Source of the DNA: an uncultured Sphingomonadaceae bacterium
GTDB lineage: Bacteria; Pseudomonadota; Alphaproteobacteria; Sphingomonadales; Sphingomonadaceae
Assembly (NCBI GenBank): GCA_947501695.1
Contig: CANMWO010000001.1
Span: 930,001-994,000, forward strand
DNA: 64,000 nt
Reading direction: 5' to 3'
Shown here piece after piece: positions 33,223 to 40,551 of this stretch. The notes under the pieces were generated by a model that saw only the letters and a program-made list of their open reading frames with translations, was not told where the DNA came from and searched no databases. Each line of letters begins with the position of its first letter. The first letter of the stretch is position 1. Both the position numbers and the translations under genes were made by a program.

Positions 33223-33603
33223 ATGAATTTGATGCGTTCAGTGCAGTCCGGCTACGCTGTTGCCGGAAAAAATACGCGGGTTTTGACCGCCAATGCGCAC
33301 GAGTTAATTGCGATATTATTTGAAGAGCTGCTCAACCTGCTCGACGAAATTCAGATCATCCATAAACGCAGCGAAACAGGTGATATTGCGGATCAACAGG
33401 TTATGGCCTTGTCGATTGTGGATTCGTTGATCGCCAGTCTGGATATGGAGAAAGGTGGCGAACTAGCGCAAAATTTGAAGCAGACCTATGGTCAGGTTCG
33501 CACTTTAATTGCCGCGAAAGACCCCACTACCCAGCTAGAAAATAACCGGGCAGCGCATAAAACCATGTCGGAAATTTACGCGGCATGGGCGCATATAGGG
33601 TAG
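33223..33603 (+). CDS. fliS: Flagellin export chaperone FliS
   Basis: Cytoplasmic chaperone for flagellin (126 aa). Four-helix FliS pattern: NAHELIAILFEELLNLLDEI near residue 25, IVDSLIASLDMEKGGELAQN near residue 70. A GAGG site precedes the ATG. Last gene of the flagellar supercluster; no fliT follows. It converges on the DUF4126 gene 3 nt away. Confidence 0.92.
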   Translation: MNLMRSVQSGYAVAGKNTRVLTANAHELIAILFEELLNLLDEIQIIHKRSETGDIADQQVMALSIVDSLIASLDMEKGGELAQNLKQTYGQVRTLIAAKDPTTQLENNRAAHKTMSEIYAAWAHIG

Positions 33604-33606
33604 GTG

Positions 33607-34194
33607 CTAATTTCCGCTCGAAACCATTTTTCGCCAGAGCCGATAGCCTTTATAAACCAGAAAAAGGCACAGAATCAGCAACAGCGACGCAATGATCAAC
33701 GCCGCGATCGGATTGGTGAACGCAAGGATCAGCAATCCTCCTGTCGCAATATCTTCGCCCGTGGATACTACCGCATTGCTGACGGGTTCCGGGCTCGTAT
33801 TCACAATCGCACGTGCGCCCGCTTTCGCGCCATGGCTCATCAACGCTGCGCCGCCGCCGAGCAGGAAGATGATGACCTGCCAGGCCGGATCTCTGGAATC
33901 GACTACGGCAAGCGCGAGTAGCGCGCCGCCTAGCGGACGGATGACCGTGTGGATCGTATCCCAAATGCTATCGAGCCATAATATCTTGTCCGCAAAAAAT
34001 TCTGCCAAGGCGCCAAGCGCGCTGATGCCAAGCACCCATGGATTGGCGAGCGCGTCCAGCATCTGTAAATTTTCGGGCAGGCTTATCCATTGCAGCCGCA
34101 TCGCGAGGCCGGTCACAAAGACGGTGAGATAGAGCCGCCAGCCGGATAAAAGGCTGACGCTGCCAGCTAAACCCAAGATTTCAATAATGCCCAT
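33607..34194 (-). CDS. DUF4126 family membrane protein
   Basis: Membrane protein of 195 aa with several predicted helices and glycine-rich turns. Blocks such as LAGSVSLLSGWRLYLTVFVT, LADKILWLDSIWDTIHTVIR-like DKILWLDSIWDTIHTVIRP and GGGAALMSHGAKAGARAIVN are typical of DUF4126, whose function is unknown. The start at 34194 (MGIIEILGLAG) is preferred; the open frame to 34365 adds 57 residues without homology and crosses the upstream gap. Transcribed leftward, opposite to the Nudix gene. Confidence 0.8.
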   Translation of the reverse strand: MGIIEILGLAGSVSLLSGWRLYLTVFVTGLAMRLQWISLPENLQMLDALANPWVLGISALGALAEFFADKILWLDSIWDTIHTVIRPLGGALLALAVVDSRDPAWQVIIFLLGGGAALMSHGAKAGARAIVNTSPEPVSNAVVSTGEDIATGGLLILAFTNPIAALIIASLLLILCLFLVYKGYRLWRKMVSSGN

Positions 34195-34300
34195 AAGACG
34201 GTGATTGCCACGAACAGTGCTGCTTGGCAAATCGCAGCATGAACAACATGCATCGCGCAATGGCTTTACATTGCATGAGCCATGCTGTTCATATGATGGT

Positions 34301-35116
34301 ATGACAGAAAATAATAAGCCGAACAGCATTGATGCCCTGACGGGAAAACCGATGCCAAAACCCATTCCCGCCTCAACATTGGTTATTTTTCGAGATCAAC
34401 CCGGTAGCGCCGCTCCGGAATTATTGATGGTGGAGCGTTCGGCGAAAATGGCTTTCGCGGCAGGGGCAGCGGTGTTTCCCGGTGGCCGTGTGGACGATGC
34501 TGACTATGATTTTGCCAAGATGCTCGGCCATGATGATCTCGACGAATATGCTGGCCGTATTGCCGCTATCCGTGAGTCGATTGAGGAAACCGGCATAGCT
34601 GTGGCGGTCGAAGGCGACCTTGCCGCTAGCCGTGTTATCGAGGCCCGTGCAGCGCTCCATGACGGCACCATATTGTCGGATATATGCGGTCAGTTCGACT
34701 GGCAGCTCAGCCTTGAAAAACTGGTGCCCTTCACCCGCTGGTGCCCGCCCTTTGCGGAAAAGCGCGTGTTCGATACACGCTTCTATATGATCTCCCACGA
34801 TGATCACGCGGCAGAAGCGACAGTTGACGAGACCGAAAATTACAATCTGTTCTGGAGCAGCGCGCAAGGCGTGCTGGAAAAGGCGGACGCCGGAGAGGTG
34901 AAAATCATCTTCCCGACCAAGCGTAATCTGGAACGGCTCGCCCAATTTGGCTCTTTTGCAGAAGCGGCCGAGCATAGCAGCCAGCACCCGGTAACAATGG
35001 TATCGCCGACGATCGAGAAGCGCGACGACGGCGTGCATCTGTGCATACCCGAGGGGATCGGCTATCCGATCACCTCAGAGCCAATGGACGCAGTCCAGCG
35101 TGGTTTTAACAAGTAG
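34301..35116 (+). CDS. Nudix hydrolase with extended Nudix box
   Basis: 271-aa Nudix-fold hydrolase. The conserved Nudix end RESIEETGIAV (R91-E92, E95-E96, G98) is present. The glycine that opens the box (G62 in FPGGRVDDAD) is about 29 residues before R91, instead of about 14, so there is an insert inside the box as in NUDT19/RP2-like and CoA-diphosphatase-related proteins. The C-terminal half has FTRWCPPFAEKRVFDTRFY. Substrate unknown; a CoA or nucleoside-diphosphate derivative is plausible. Start chosen at ATG 34301; the frame upstream to 34205 lacks homology. Confidence 0.88.
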   Translation: MTENNKPNSIDALTGKPMPKPIPASTLVIFRDQPGSAAPELLMVERSAKMAFAAGAAVFPGGRVDDADYDFAKMLGHDDLDEYAGRIAAIRESIEETGIAVAVEGDLAASRVIEARAALHDGTILSDICGQFDWQLSLEKLVPFTRWCPPFAEKRVFDTRFYMISHDDHAAEATVDETENYNLFWSSAQGVLEKADAGEVKIIFPTKRNLERLAQFGSFAEAAEHSSQHPVTMVSPTIEKRDDGVHLCIPEGIGYPITSEPMDAVQRGFNK

Positions 35117-35127
35117 CGGAGAAGGAT

Positions 35128-35204
35128 TGGCGCGCCCGACAGGAGTCGAACCTGTGGCCTCAAGATTAGAAGTCTCGCGCTCTATCCAGCTGAGCTACGG
35201 GCGC
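35128..35204 (-). tRNA. tRNA-Arg (anticodon UCU)
   Basis: A complete cloverleaf reads on the minus strand. Acceptor stem GCGCCCG pairs with CGGGCGC; the D-arm is GCTCAGCTGGATAGAGC. The anticodon stem CGAGA/TCTTG holds loop CTTCTAA with anticodon TCT. The T-arm contains GGTTCGACTCC. The 3' end has discriminator G and an encoded CCA (35130-35128). It reads AGA codons. Confidence 0.96.
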
Positions 35205-35298
35205 GCGCCTTAGGAAATCCCACTTAATCGCAGTTTTCTGCGGCCTAGCGCGTAAACAGGATCGGATAGGATGTCAACCATCTGATGATAACTTCCAG

Positions 35299-35329
35299 CG
35301 TTCGCTTTGGGCGCAAAAGCGGACGTTAA
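35299..35329. repeat. Hairpin repeat, copy 1
   Basis: CGTTCGCTTT (35299-35308) pairs with AAAGCGGACG (35316-35325) around the 7-nt loop GGGCGCA, followed by TTA. One of three related intergenic palindromes (also 36976 and 38403) with consensus CTAACGTCCGCTTT and its complement. This copy lies between tRNA-Arg and the 3' end of the FAD monooxygenase gene. Confidence 0.8.
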
Positions 35330-35379
35330 CCTGTCTGGTATCATGCAAAATAGACTGGTCTTCTGATTCTAAAAGCCAT

Positions 35380-36825
35380 TTATTGAAGAGCAGCAATTGT
35401 TCCGGCCGCTAAGCTGGAGAGCAGCGCTATCCCCAATATTCGCATCGTTAGACTAGATTTTTTTTGACGTCGTTCGATTTCGACATAATCCTTATTATGA
35501 TCCTGCGTGAGCATGAATGTTGGCTTATCAATCAACCAGGGCATAACCTTGTTTAGGCCGCGTTGAATCATGAACGTCAATATCCATTTTCGAAACCGCC
35601 AAGGCATGTGATTATATTGATAAGGAGCAACGGTCTGCACAAGGCGAACCAAAGATTCATTGTTGGGAATACGCACTTTCTCGTAATTTTTACAAAGCTG
35701 CTCAATATTGCCCCCGTCAGCAATAATTTGATCAAGGATAAAAAGATCTTCTAAAGCCGAATTGACACCAAGCCCAAGGTCCGGCGGGAATGCATGGGCT
35801 GCGTCGCCGATCAGCAGACAATGCATAGCATCATAGCCGTCGCCAAGTTTGGCATGGACATTCTTGGCATGTTGCGGCGCGGGAAATTGTCCAGCTTCAA
35901 GCATTGCAAAATCCTCTGCTTCCTCAAGCGAGACAATCTCCGATATGTCTAGCTGTGGGAAAGAATCCTGCAAATATTTGATTAAATCATTGGCGTTATC
36001 GATCTTCCATAAATTATGATCGGCCTCTCTAATGATGTTTACACTTCGCGGATGGTTCGGATCGGTAACCGGAAATGCAAATAACGCGAATGCATCACGC
36101 CGGTCCTTATGCCGCGACAAAATCGAATAGGTCATGCAATGATCGTCGACTGCGCCAATTTTTCCTTTAACCGGAAAACAGGCCGGAAGGTTCAGCACCT
36201 TGTAAGTCAATCCGGTACTGGCAGATGGATATTGGATCATTTTAAACTGATCAGGTGCCATCCCAGGCCATCGTTTCAATGATCGGCGGACCTGCGAGTT
36301 CAACCCATCGCAGGCGAGCAAAAGGTCCGGTTTAAAAATATGCTCGTTGCTACCCTCGTCGGTAATTGTAATTTGAGGGACTCCACCTGGTCCCTGCTCA
36401 ATATTTTGGAAGCTATGGCCATACAAAAGACGGATGCGGCCGTCATTGCGCTCTTCGATAGCTCGGTACATCATTTCTAAAAAATTTCGGCGTGTCATCC
36501 AATAAGAGGTCTGACGTTCAGGATCAATTATCGGTGGTGTTGCCACCACATCATCACCATCAGCTTTGATCGTGGTCAAAGTGAAACTGCGGTTGGCAAC
36601 TCCATATGTGCCAAGCATGTCCGCAATGCCGAGCCGCTTTAGCAGTTTTTGCCCACGCGGATCGATTTGATAGTTAAAGGCTTTATTTTTTTCAAAATCA
36701 CCGGGGGTGAGTCGCCTTTCGACTAGGATAATGTCATCCCATCCAAGGTCAGCGAACAATAATGCCGCAGCAAGGCCGCTTGGGCCGCCGCCGCTAATCA
36801 CGATCTGTCGCTTTTTCTTTACCAT
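35380..36825 (-). CDS. FAD-dependent monooxygenase, membrane-anchored
   Basis: 481-aa flavoprotein of the PHBH/kynurenine-3-monooxygenase-like group. It has an N-terminal FAD-binding Rossmann motif GGGPSGLAAALLFADLG (about 11-27), a middle DG motif (LLACDGLNSQVRRSL), and the second FAD motif LLIGDAAHAFPPDLGLGVN-type GDAAHAFPPD. A hydrophobic C-terminal helix (MRILGIALLSSLAAGTIAAL) should anchor it to the membrane, as in kynurenine monooxygenases. The substrate is unknown. It is transcribed away from the marR cassette, with a shared 237-nt upstream region, so the MarR protein may control it. Confidence 0.88.
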   Translation of the reverse strand: MVKKKRQIVISGGGPSGLAAALLFADLGWDDIILVERRLTPGDFEKNKAFNYQIDPRGQKLLKRLGIADMLGTYGVANRSFTLTTIKADGDDVVATPPIIDPERQTSYWMTRRNFLEMMYRAIEERNDGRIRLLYGHSFQNIEQGPGGVPQITITDEGSNEHIFKPDLLLACDGLNSQVRRSLKRWPGMAPDQFKMIQYPSASTGLTYKVLNLPACFPVKGKIGAVDDHCMTYSILSRHKDRRDAFALFAFPVTDPNHPRSVNIIREADHNLWKIDNANDLIKYLQDSFPQLDISEIVSLEEAEDFAMLEAGQFPAPQHAKNVHAKLGDGYDAMHCLLIGDAAHAFPPDLGLGVNSALEDLFILDQIIADGGNIEQLCKNYEKVRIPNNESLVRLVQTVAPYQYNHMPWRFRKWILTFMIQRGLNKVMPWLIDKPTFMLTQDHNKDYVEIERRQKKSSLTMRILGIALLSSLAAGTIAALQ

Positions 36826-36975
36826 ATCTGCTGGTTATAGCTTCACTTTACCAAATATACCCGATGTAACTTTGTTGACCGCCTATCGAATATTTACAGT
36901 TGGTAAGGATATGACTCCTGTGCTGAATCTACCATATCAACCAATGTCAGCTTTCGGGATATAGCGGGCACAACG

Positions 36976-37010
36976 CTAGCGTCCGCTTTAGGCGCAAAAG
37001 CGGACATTAG
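36976..37010. repeat. Hairpin repeat, copy 2
   Basis: CTAGCGTCCGCTTT (36976-36989) pairs with AAAGCGGACATTAG (36997-37010), with only two central mismatches, around a 7-nt loop AGGCGCA. Loop and stem match copy 1 closely. Located in the divergent gap between the FAD monooxygenase and marR. Confidence 0.82.
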
Positions 37011-37022
37011 ATCTTGTTCTTT

Positions 37023-37074
37023 CATATGAGCCATATTGACAATATATTGTCATATTGACTATATGGCTCATATG
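37023..37074. promoter_or_regulatory. Nested palindromes over the marR start: probable MarR operator
   Basis: An outer pair CATATGAGCCATAT (37023-37036) and ATATGGCTCATATG (37061-37074) is a perfect 14-bp inverted repeat. Between them TGACAATATATTGTCA (37037-37052) is a perfect 16-bp palindrome. The right arm covers both candidate ATG codons (37063, 37072). TTGACA at 37036-37041 and TATATG at 37060-37065 could be -35 and -10 boxes (18-bp spacer), which would start transcription at about ATG 37072. MarR proteins bind such palindromes, so autorepression is likely. Confidence 0.7.
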
Positions 37075-37524
37075 AAAAAACGAACCGCAAATGGACAAGC
37101 GCTCACCGAGCTGATTTTGGAAATATTCCGCGTCAACGGAGAATTGCTCAGCGCTGGCAACCGGATCACAAAGCCGTTTGGCCTGACCAGTGCACGATGG
37201 CAGATTATGGGCGCAATAGACGAGGAGGGGCAGCCGCTGACAGTTTCGCAAATCGCGAGACGGATGGGACTGGCCAGGCAGGGCGTTCAACGCATCATCA
37301 ATGATCTCGAGGAACTCGATCTGATCACTAGTGCAGTGAATATCGACCACAAACGTGCGCCGATTTTTTCACTGAGCGATGAAGGTGAAAAGGTGATTAC
37401 CAAAATCAATGCAGCACAAACTTCATGGGCAAATTCTCTTTCAAGTGACTTGTCGGTTCGGCAACTGACGGACATCCAAACAACTCTTCAAACTATTCGA
37501 GAAAAATCTGAAATTCTCGACTGA
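37063..37524 (+). CDS. MarR-family transcriptional regulator
   Basis: Dimeric winged-helix repressor of about 150 aa. The MarR DNA-binding region is clear: LTSARWQIMGAIDEEGQPLT, SQIARRMGLARQGVQRIIND with LEELDLI, and a wing NIDHKRAPIFSLSDEGEK. Two ATGs are possible (37063 and 37072); the second gives a possible leaderless mRNA. The gene heads a cassette with an ABM-type monooxygenase and a small membrane protein, and its start lies in a large palindrome. The ligand is unknown; aromatic compounds or quinones are usual for the family. Confidence 0.92.
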   Translation: MAHMKKRTANGQALTELILEIFRVNGELLSAGNRITKPFGLTSARWQIMGAIDEEGQPLTVSQIARRMGLARQGVQRIINDLEELDLITSAVNIDHKRAPIFSLSDEGEKVITKINAAQTSWANSLSSDLSVRQLTDIQTTLQTIREKSEILD

Positions 37525-37545
37525 AATGGAAAAGGAAACTAAAAG

Positions 37546-37917
37546 ATGCCAAATGTAAAAGAGCTTAACGATACCGTTAGTCTGATGGATCAGATGCAAA
37601 CCAATGAAGATGGTTCGATTGTCCTCATAAATGTTTTCACCATTGATCCGGCGGACGAAAACGCGCTCATCGAAGCTTGGTCGCATGATGCAGAGTTTAT
37701 GAAAGCTCAACCGGGGTATATTTCCACCCAGATGCATAAGGGCATCGGCAGCAGTCCAACTTTTATCAACTATGCCATTTGGGACAGTGTTGAGAGCTTT
37801 CGCAATGCCTTCATCAATCCTGAATTTCAGGAGCGCATAGGACGGTACCCAGACAGTGCAACAGTATCGCCTCATCTATTTAAAAAGATGACAATCCCCG
37901 GACACTGCGTTGCATAG
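37546..37917 (+). CDS. Antibiotic biosynthesis monooxygenase (ABM) domain protein
   Basis: 123-aa single-domain dimeric alpha-beta barrel protein of the ABM family. Typical segments are INVFTIDPADENALIEAWSH, AQPGYISTQMHKGIGSSPTF and NYAIWDSVESFRNAFINPEF. ABM proteins are cofactor-free monooxygenases of quinone/polycyclic substrates or related heme-degrading enzymes; the specific activity cannot be read from sequence. 21 nt after marR, so probably co-transcribed and under its control. Confidence 0.85.
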   Translation: MPNVKELNDTVSLMDQMQTNEDGSIVLINVFTIDPADENALIEAWSHDAEFMKAQPGYISTQMHKGIGSSPTFINYAIWDSVESFRNAFINPEFQERIGRYPDSATVSPHLFKKMTIPGHCVA

Positions 37918-37930
37918 CTAGGATACCATC

Positions 37931-38377
37931 ATGAAAACGCGCATTCACGCCTTTGCTGGAATTATTGGGTTTCTAATCATTTTGACCTTCTGGACGTCAA
38001 CGGTGATCTCCGAGCTATTCGGCAGCTATGAGACCATATCCTCGGTCAAACAGACAGTCCTTTATGGGATGGCTCTACTGATACCCGCTCTCATGATAAC
38101 CGGCGGGTCAGGCATGTCATTGGGGGCTAAGCGTAAAGACCCAAAAACGATGGCCAAGAAGAAAAGGATGCCCTTTGTTGCAGCTAACGGCCTGTTGATA
38201 CTGGTGCCGTCGGCCTTTTTCTTGGCCTCTAAGGCTGCAGCTGGATCGTTTGACGGTTGGTTCTACACCATCCAGACCATCGAACTGGTTGCCGGTGCTA
38301 CAAACCTTATTCTTATGGGCCTGAATATCCGCGACGGACTTATGATGACAGGTAGGATACGTCGAAAAAGAAAGTGA
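37931..38377 (+). CDS. Small four-helix membrane protein of unknown function
   Basis: 148-aa protein with four predicted membrane helices: HAFAGIIGFLIILTFWTSTV, LYGMALLIPALMITGGSGMS, PFVAANGLLILVPSAFFLAS and IQTIELVAGATNLILMGLNI. A basic loop KRKDPKTMAKKKRM sits between helices 2 and 3, and the C-terminus RIRRKRK is basic, so both face the cytoplasm. I do not recognise the family with certainty. It starts 13 nt after the ABM gene and completes the marR cassette; it may partner the monooxygenase or move its substrate. Confidence 0.8.
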   Translation: MKTRIHAFAGIIGFLIILTFWTSTVISELFGSYETISSVKQTVLYGMALLIPALMITGGSGMSLGAKRKDPKTMAKKKRMPFVAANGLLILVPSAFFLASKAAAGSFDGWFYTIQTIELVAGATNLILMGLNIRDGLMMTGRIRRKRK

Positions 38378-38402
38378 GAAAGTCACATCTTGCTGATGAA
38401 TT

Positions 38403-38436
38403 CTAACGCCCGCTTTCGGGATATTGCGGACGTTAG
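38403..38436. repeat. Hairpin repeat, copy 3
   Basis: CTAACGCCCGC (38403-38413) pairs with GCGGACGTTAG (38426-38436) with one mismatch. Same family as 35299 and 36976 but with a different loop (TTTCGGGATATT). It lies 25 nt after the membrane-protein stop, closing the marR cassette, where it may act as a terminator. Confidence 0.75.
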
Positions 38437-38524
38437 GCATTCAGCGACTACCGATATCCACTCTTTCCTACAAATAACCAGATAGGTTATATCAGCGTTT
38501 TCTCCCTCAACAAAGGAAATGCAT

Positions 38525-39277
38525 ATGACTGATCAAGCTAATCAATCTCAATTTACTGACATTCCACCTGCTGCCGATCTGGCGCATCCCAAGGAGCGCC
38601 ATGATGGCTGGTCGCCGGATAAGCAGGTGACATTTCTTGAAGCGCTAGCGCGGACCGGGAACGTGCGGGCGGCGGCTACCTATGCGGGGTTGTCGCGGGA
38701 AAGCGCATATAAATTGCGGCGGCGGGCAGATGGGCGGGCCTTTGCCCGGGCGTGGGATGCGGCGATTATCCATGCGCGGGATATATTTCAGGATGCACTG
38801 CTTGATAAGGGGCTGAATGGCTGGAGCGAGGCGGTTTGGCATCAAGGGGAGGAAGTGGGGACGAGGGAACGGTGGAGCGCGCCTTTGTTTCTTGCGGCGC
38901 TTTCGCGGCTAGATAAGATGGCGGATGGTTTGGATGTGAAAGGCAATCCTGCGCGGGCAGCAGCAGAGAATTTCGATGCGCTGCTCGAAGGTATCGGACA
39001 GGGCAGTGATTGCGCTGAGCTGGTTGATGAAATTGATGGGACTGGCCGGACGGCAAGCGCGCCTAAAAACCATCGTTCCGGTAGCGACTTGCTTGCGGCA
39101 ATCAGCTTCCATTCCGAGCGCGAACGGATTGGCGCGATGGCGCCAGAGAATATTGATGTTTCTGACCTCGACATTGCTGAACGGGAGGAGTGGGATGATC
39201 TCCAATGGGAACGCGCGGATCGCAGCGGGTTGCTAGAGCGCAGTGGGATATTTGATGACGAGGCAGAAGTTGTGTGA
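38525..39277 (+). CDS. Hypothetical protein with N-terminal helix-turn-helix
   Basis: 250-aa protein with AAAGGA 7 nt before ATG 38525; ATG 38519 directly follows that site and is less likely. Residues about 25-75 form a helix-turn-helix resembling phage terminase small subunits: KQVTFLEALARTGNVRAAAT followed by YAGLSRESAYKLRRRADG. The rest is charged and not recognised. Similar short HTH proteins are common in sphingomonad chromosomes. No phage genes lie nearby, so a chromosomal regulator is more likely than a terminase. The sequence just past its stop is the first unit of an intergenic repeat. Confidence 0.75.
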   Translation: MTDQANQSQFTDIPPAADLAHPKERHDGWSPDKQVTFLEALARTGNVRAAATYAGLSRESAYKLRRRADGRAFARAWDAAIIHARDIFQDALLDKGLNGWSEAVWHQGEEVGTRERWSAPLFLAALSRLDKMADGLDVKGNPARAAAENFDALLEGIGQGSDCAELVDEIDGTGRTASAPKNHRSGSDLLAAISFHSERERIGAMAPENIDVSDLDIAEREEWDDLQWERADRSGLLERSGIFDDEAEVV

Positions 39278-39338
39278 TTTGTTTGAACTTTGGGAAGGGG
39301 ATGGAGAAATGACCGTGTGAGAATTGTGTGAACTTTGG
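39272..39338 (+). repeat. Two GTGTGAACTTTGG repeat units
   Basis: Unit 1 (39272-39294) has TGATTTGTTTGAACTTTGG; unit 2 (39315-39338) has GAGAATTGTGTGAACTTTGG. Three more units occur inverted at 60853, 61012 and 61069. Unit 1 overlaps the stop of the HTH gene. Read as protein the core gives ENCVNFG. Confidence 0.82.
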
Positions 39339-39365
39339 GGGGAAGAGATACGTCTTGTCTGGCGG

Positions 39366-39450
39366 TTTGTGCTCCGGGCGCAGACCCGGACCCTAGAGTA
39401 GACGGGCGTAACAGCCATCCTAGGCTCCGCATCAAGTGCGGCGCCTGAGG
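39366..39450 (+). repeat. Composite intergenic element, copy A
   Basis: About 85 nt from TTTGTGCTCCG to CAAGTGCGGCGCCTGAGG that aligns end to end with 60897-60980. The shared core is CAGCCATCCTAGGCTCCG followed by ATCAAGTGCGG. In this copy the left arm has diverged (GGGCGCAGACCCGG), so the long hairpin seen in copy B is broken. The rest of the gap to 39571 is A/C-rich (AAACAAAAAACACACAC) and shows nothing else. Confidence 0.8.
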
Positions 39451-39571
39451 TAAACAAAAAACACACACAAACAAAAAACTATCTCCACCAACAGCGATTC
39501 TTCTCGCTTGGGTACTTGCCGAGTGCCGCCTTGCATCCTTATGTGGGAGGAAACGAATCTAGGATAGAAAT

Positions 39572-40537
39572 ATGACCGAAACACATCGTACTAAAATGCT
39601 GATCTTGGGCTCTGGTCCTGCTGGGCTGAGCGCCGCTATTTATGGCGCGCGGGCGGGGTTGGAGCCGATTGTGGTTCAGGGTCTGCAGCCCGGCGGTCAG
39701 CTGACCATAACAACGGATGTGGAGAATTACCCCGGCTTCCGCGATGTGGTTCAAGGTCCATGGCTGATGGAAGAAATGCAGGCTCAGGCGGATAAAGTCG
39801 GCACGCGAACGATGTTCGATATCATTACTGAAGTTGATGTGTCGCAGCGCCCTTTCCGGATGACCGGCGACGGCGGGACGGTTTATGAAGGTGATACGTT
39901 GGTGATTGCGACTGGCGCGCAAGCCAAATGGTTGGGCGTTCCGGGCGAAGAAGAGCTTGGCGGCAAGGGCGTTTCGGCCTGTGCGACGTGCGATGGCTTT
40001 TTCTATCGCGGCAAAAAAGTGATTGTTATCGGCGGAGGCAATACAGCCGTTGAAGAAGCCCTATATATGACCAATCATAGCGATGATGTAACATTGATTC
40101 ATCGCCGCGATAGCTTGCGGTCGGAAAAGATTTTGCAGGATCGGCTCTTTGCCAACCCGAAAATCACCGTGCTGTGGAACAAGACGGTCGAGAAATTTGT
40201 CGGCGGTGGTGATCCTGCCGGTCTGGTTGGCGTGGATCTGATCGATACGCAGACTGGCGAGCAAACCCATATGGCGGCAGATGGGGCCTTTGTAGCCATT
40301 GGCCACGCGCCTGCGACAGAGATATTCAAGGATCATCTCGATCTGATCGACGGCGGATATATTGAGGTTGAGCCGGGTACCCCGAAGACTAAGATTCCGG
40401 GCCTATTTGCTTGTGGTGATGTGATGGATCATGTCTATCGGCAGGCTGTGACGGCAGCCGGTACCGGTTGTATGGCGGCTTTGGACGCAGAACGTTTCTT
40501 GGCGGAAGAAGAATTCGAGCTTTTGGCAGCTGAATAG
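39572..40537 (+). CDS. trxB: Thioredoxin reductase
   Basis: NADPH-dependent flavoenzyme (321 aa) that reduces thioredoxin. FAD motif GSGPAGLSAAIYGARAG (13-29), redox-active CATC (C137, C140), NADPH motif GGGNTAVEEALYMT, and the terminal FAD motif FACGDVMDHVYRQAVTAAGT. Length and motif order are those of low-molecular-weight bacterial TrxB. It stands alone, preceded by a repeat-rich gap and followed by the convergent XrtA hydrolase gene. Confidence 0.97.
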   Translation: MTETHRTKMLILGSGPAGLSAAIYGARAGLEPIVVQGLQPGGQLTITTDVENYPGFRDVVQGPWLMEEMQAQADKVGTRTMFDIITEVDVSQRPFRMTGDGGTVYEGDTLVIATGAQAKWLGVPGEEELGGKGVSACATCDGFFYRGKKVIVIGGGNTAVEEALYMTNHSDDVTLIHRRDSLRSEKILQDRLFANPKITVLWNKTVEKFVGGGDPAGLVGVDLIDTQTGEQTHMAADGAFVAIGHAPATEIFKDHLDLIDGGYIEVEPGTPKTKIPGLFACGDVMDHVYRQAVTAAGTGCMAALDAERFLAEEEFELLAAE

Positions 40538-40551
40538 GTCCGGCTAACAAG

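Noticed and set aside
35128-35380. Integrated element at tRNA-Arg
   Set aside because: No integrase and no repeat of the tRNA 3' end was found in the window.
36707-36964. Plus-strand frame over the 5' end of the FAD monooxygenase
   Set aside because: Antisense to a clear Rossmann motif; no recognisable protein.
38525-39277. Phage terminase small subunit
   Set aside because: The HTH resembles one, but no other phage gene is near and similar proteins are common in sphingomonad chromosomes.
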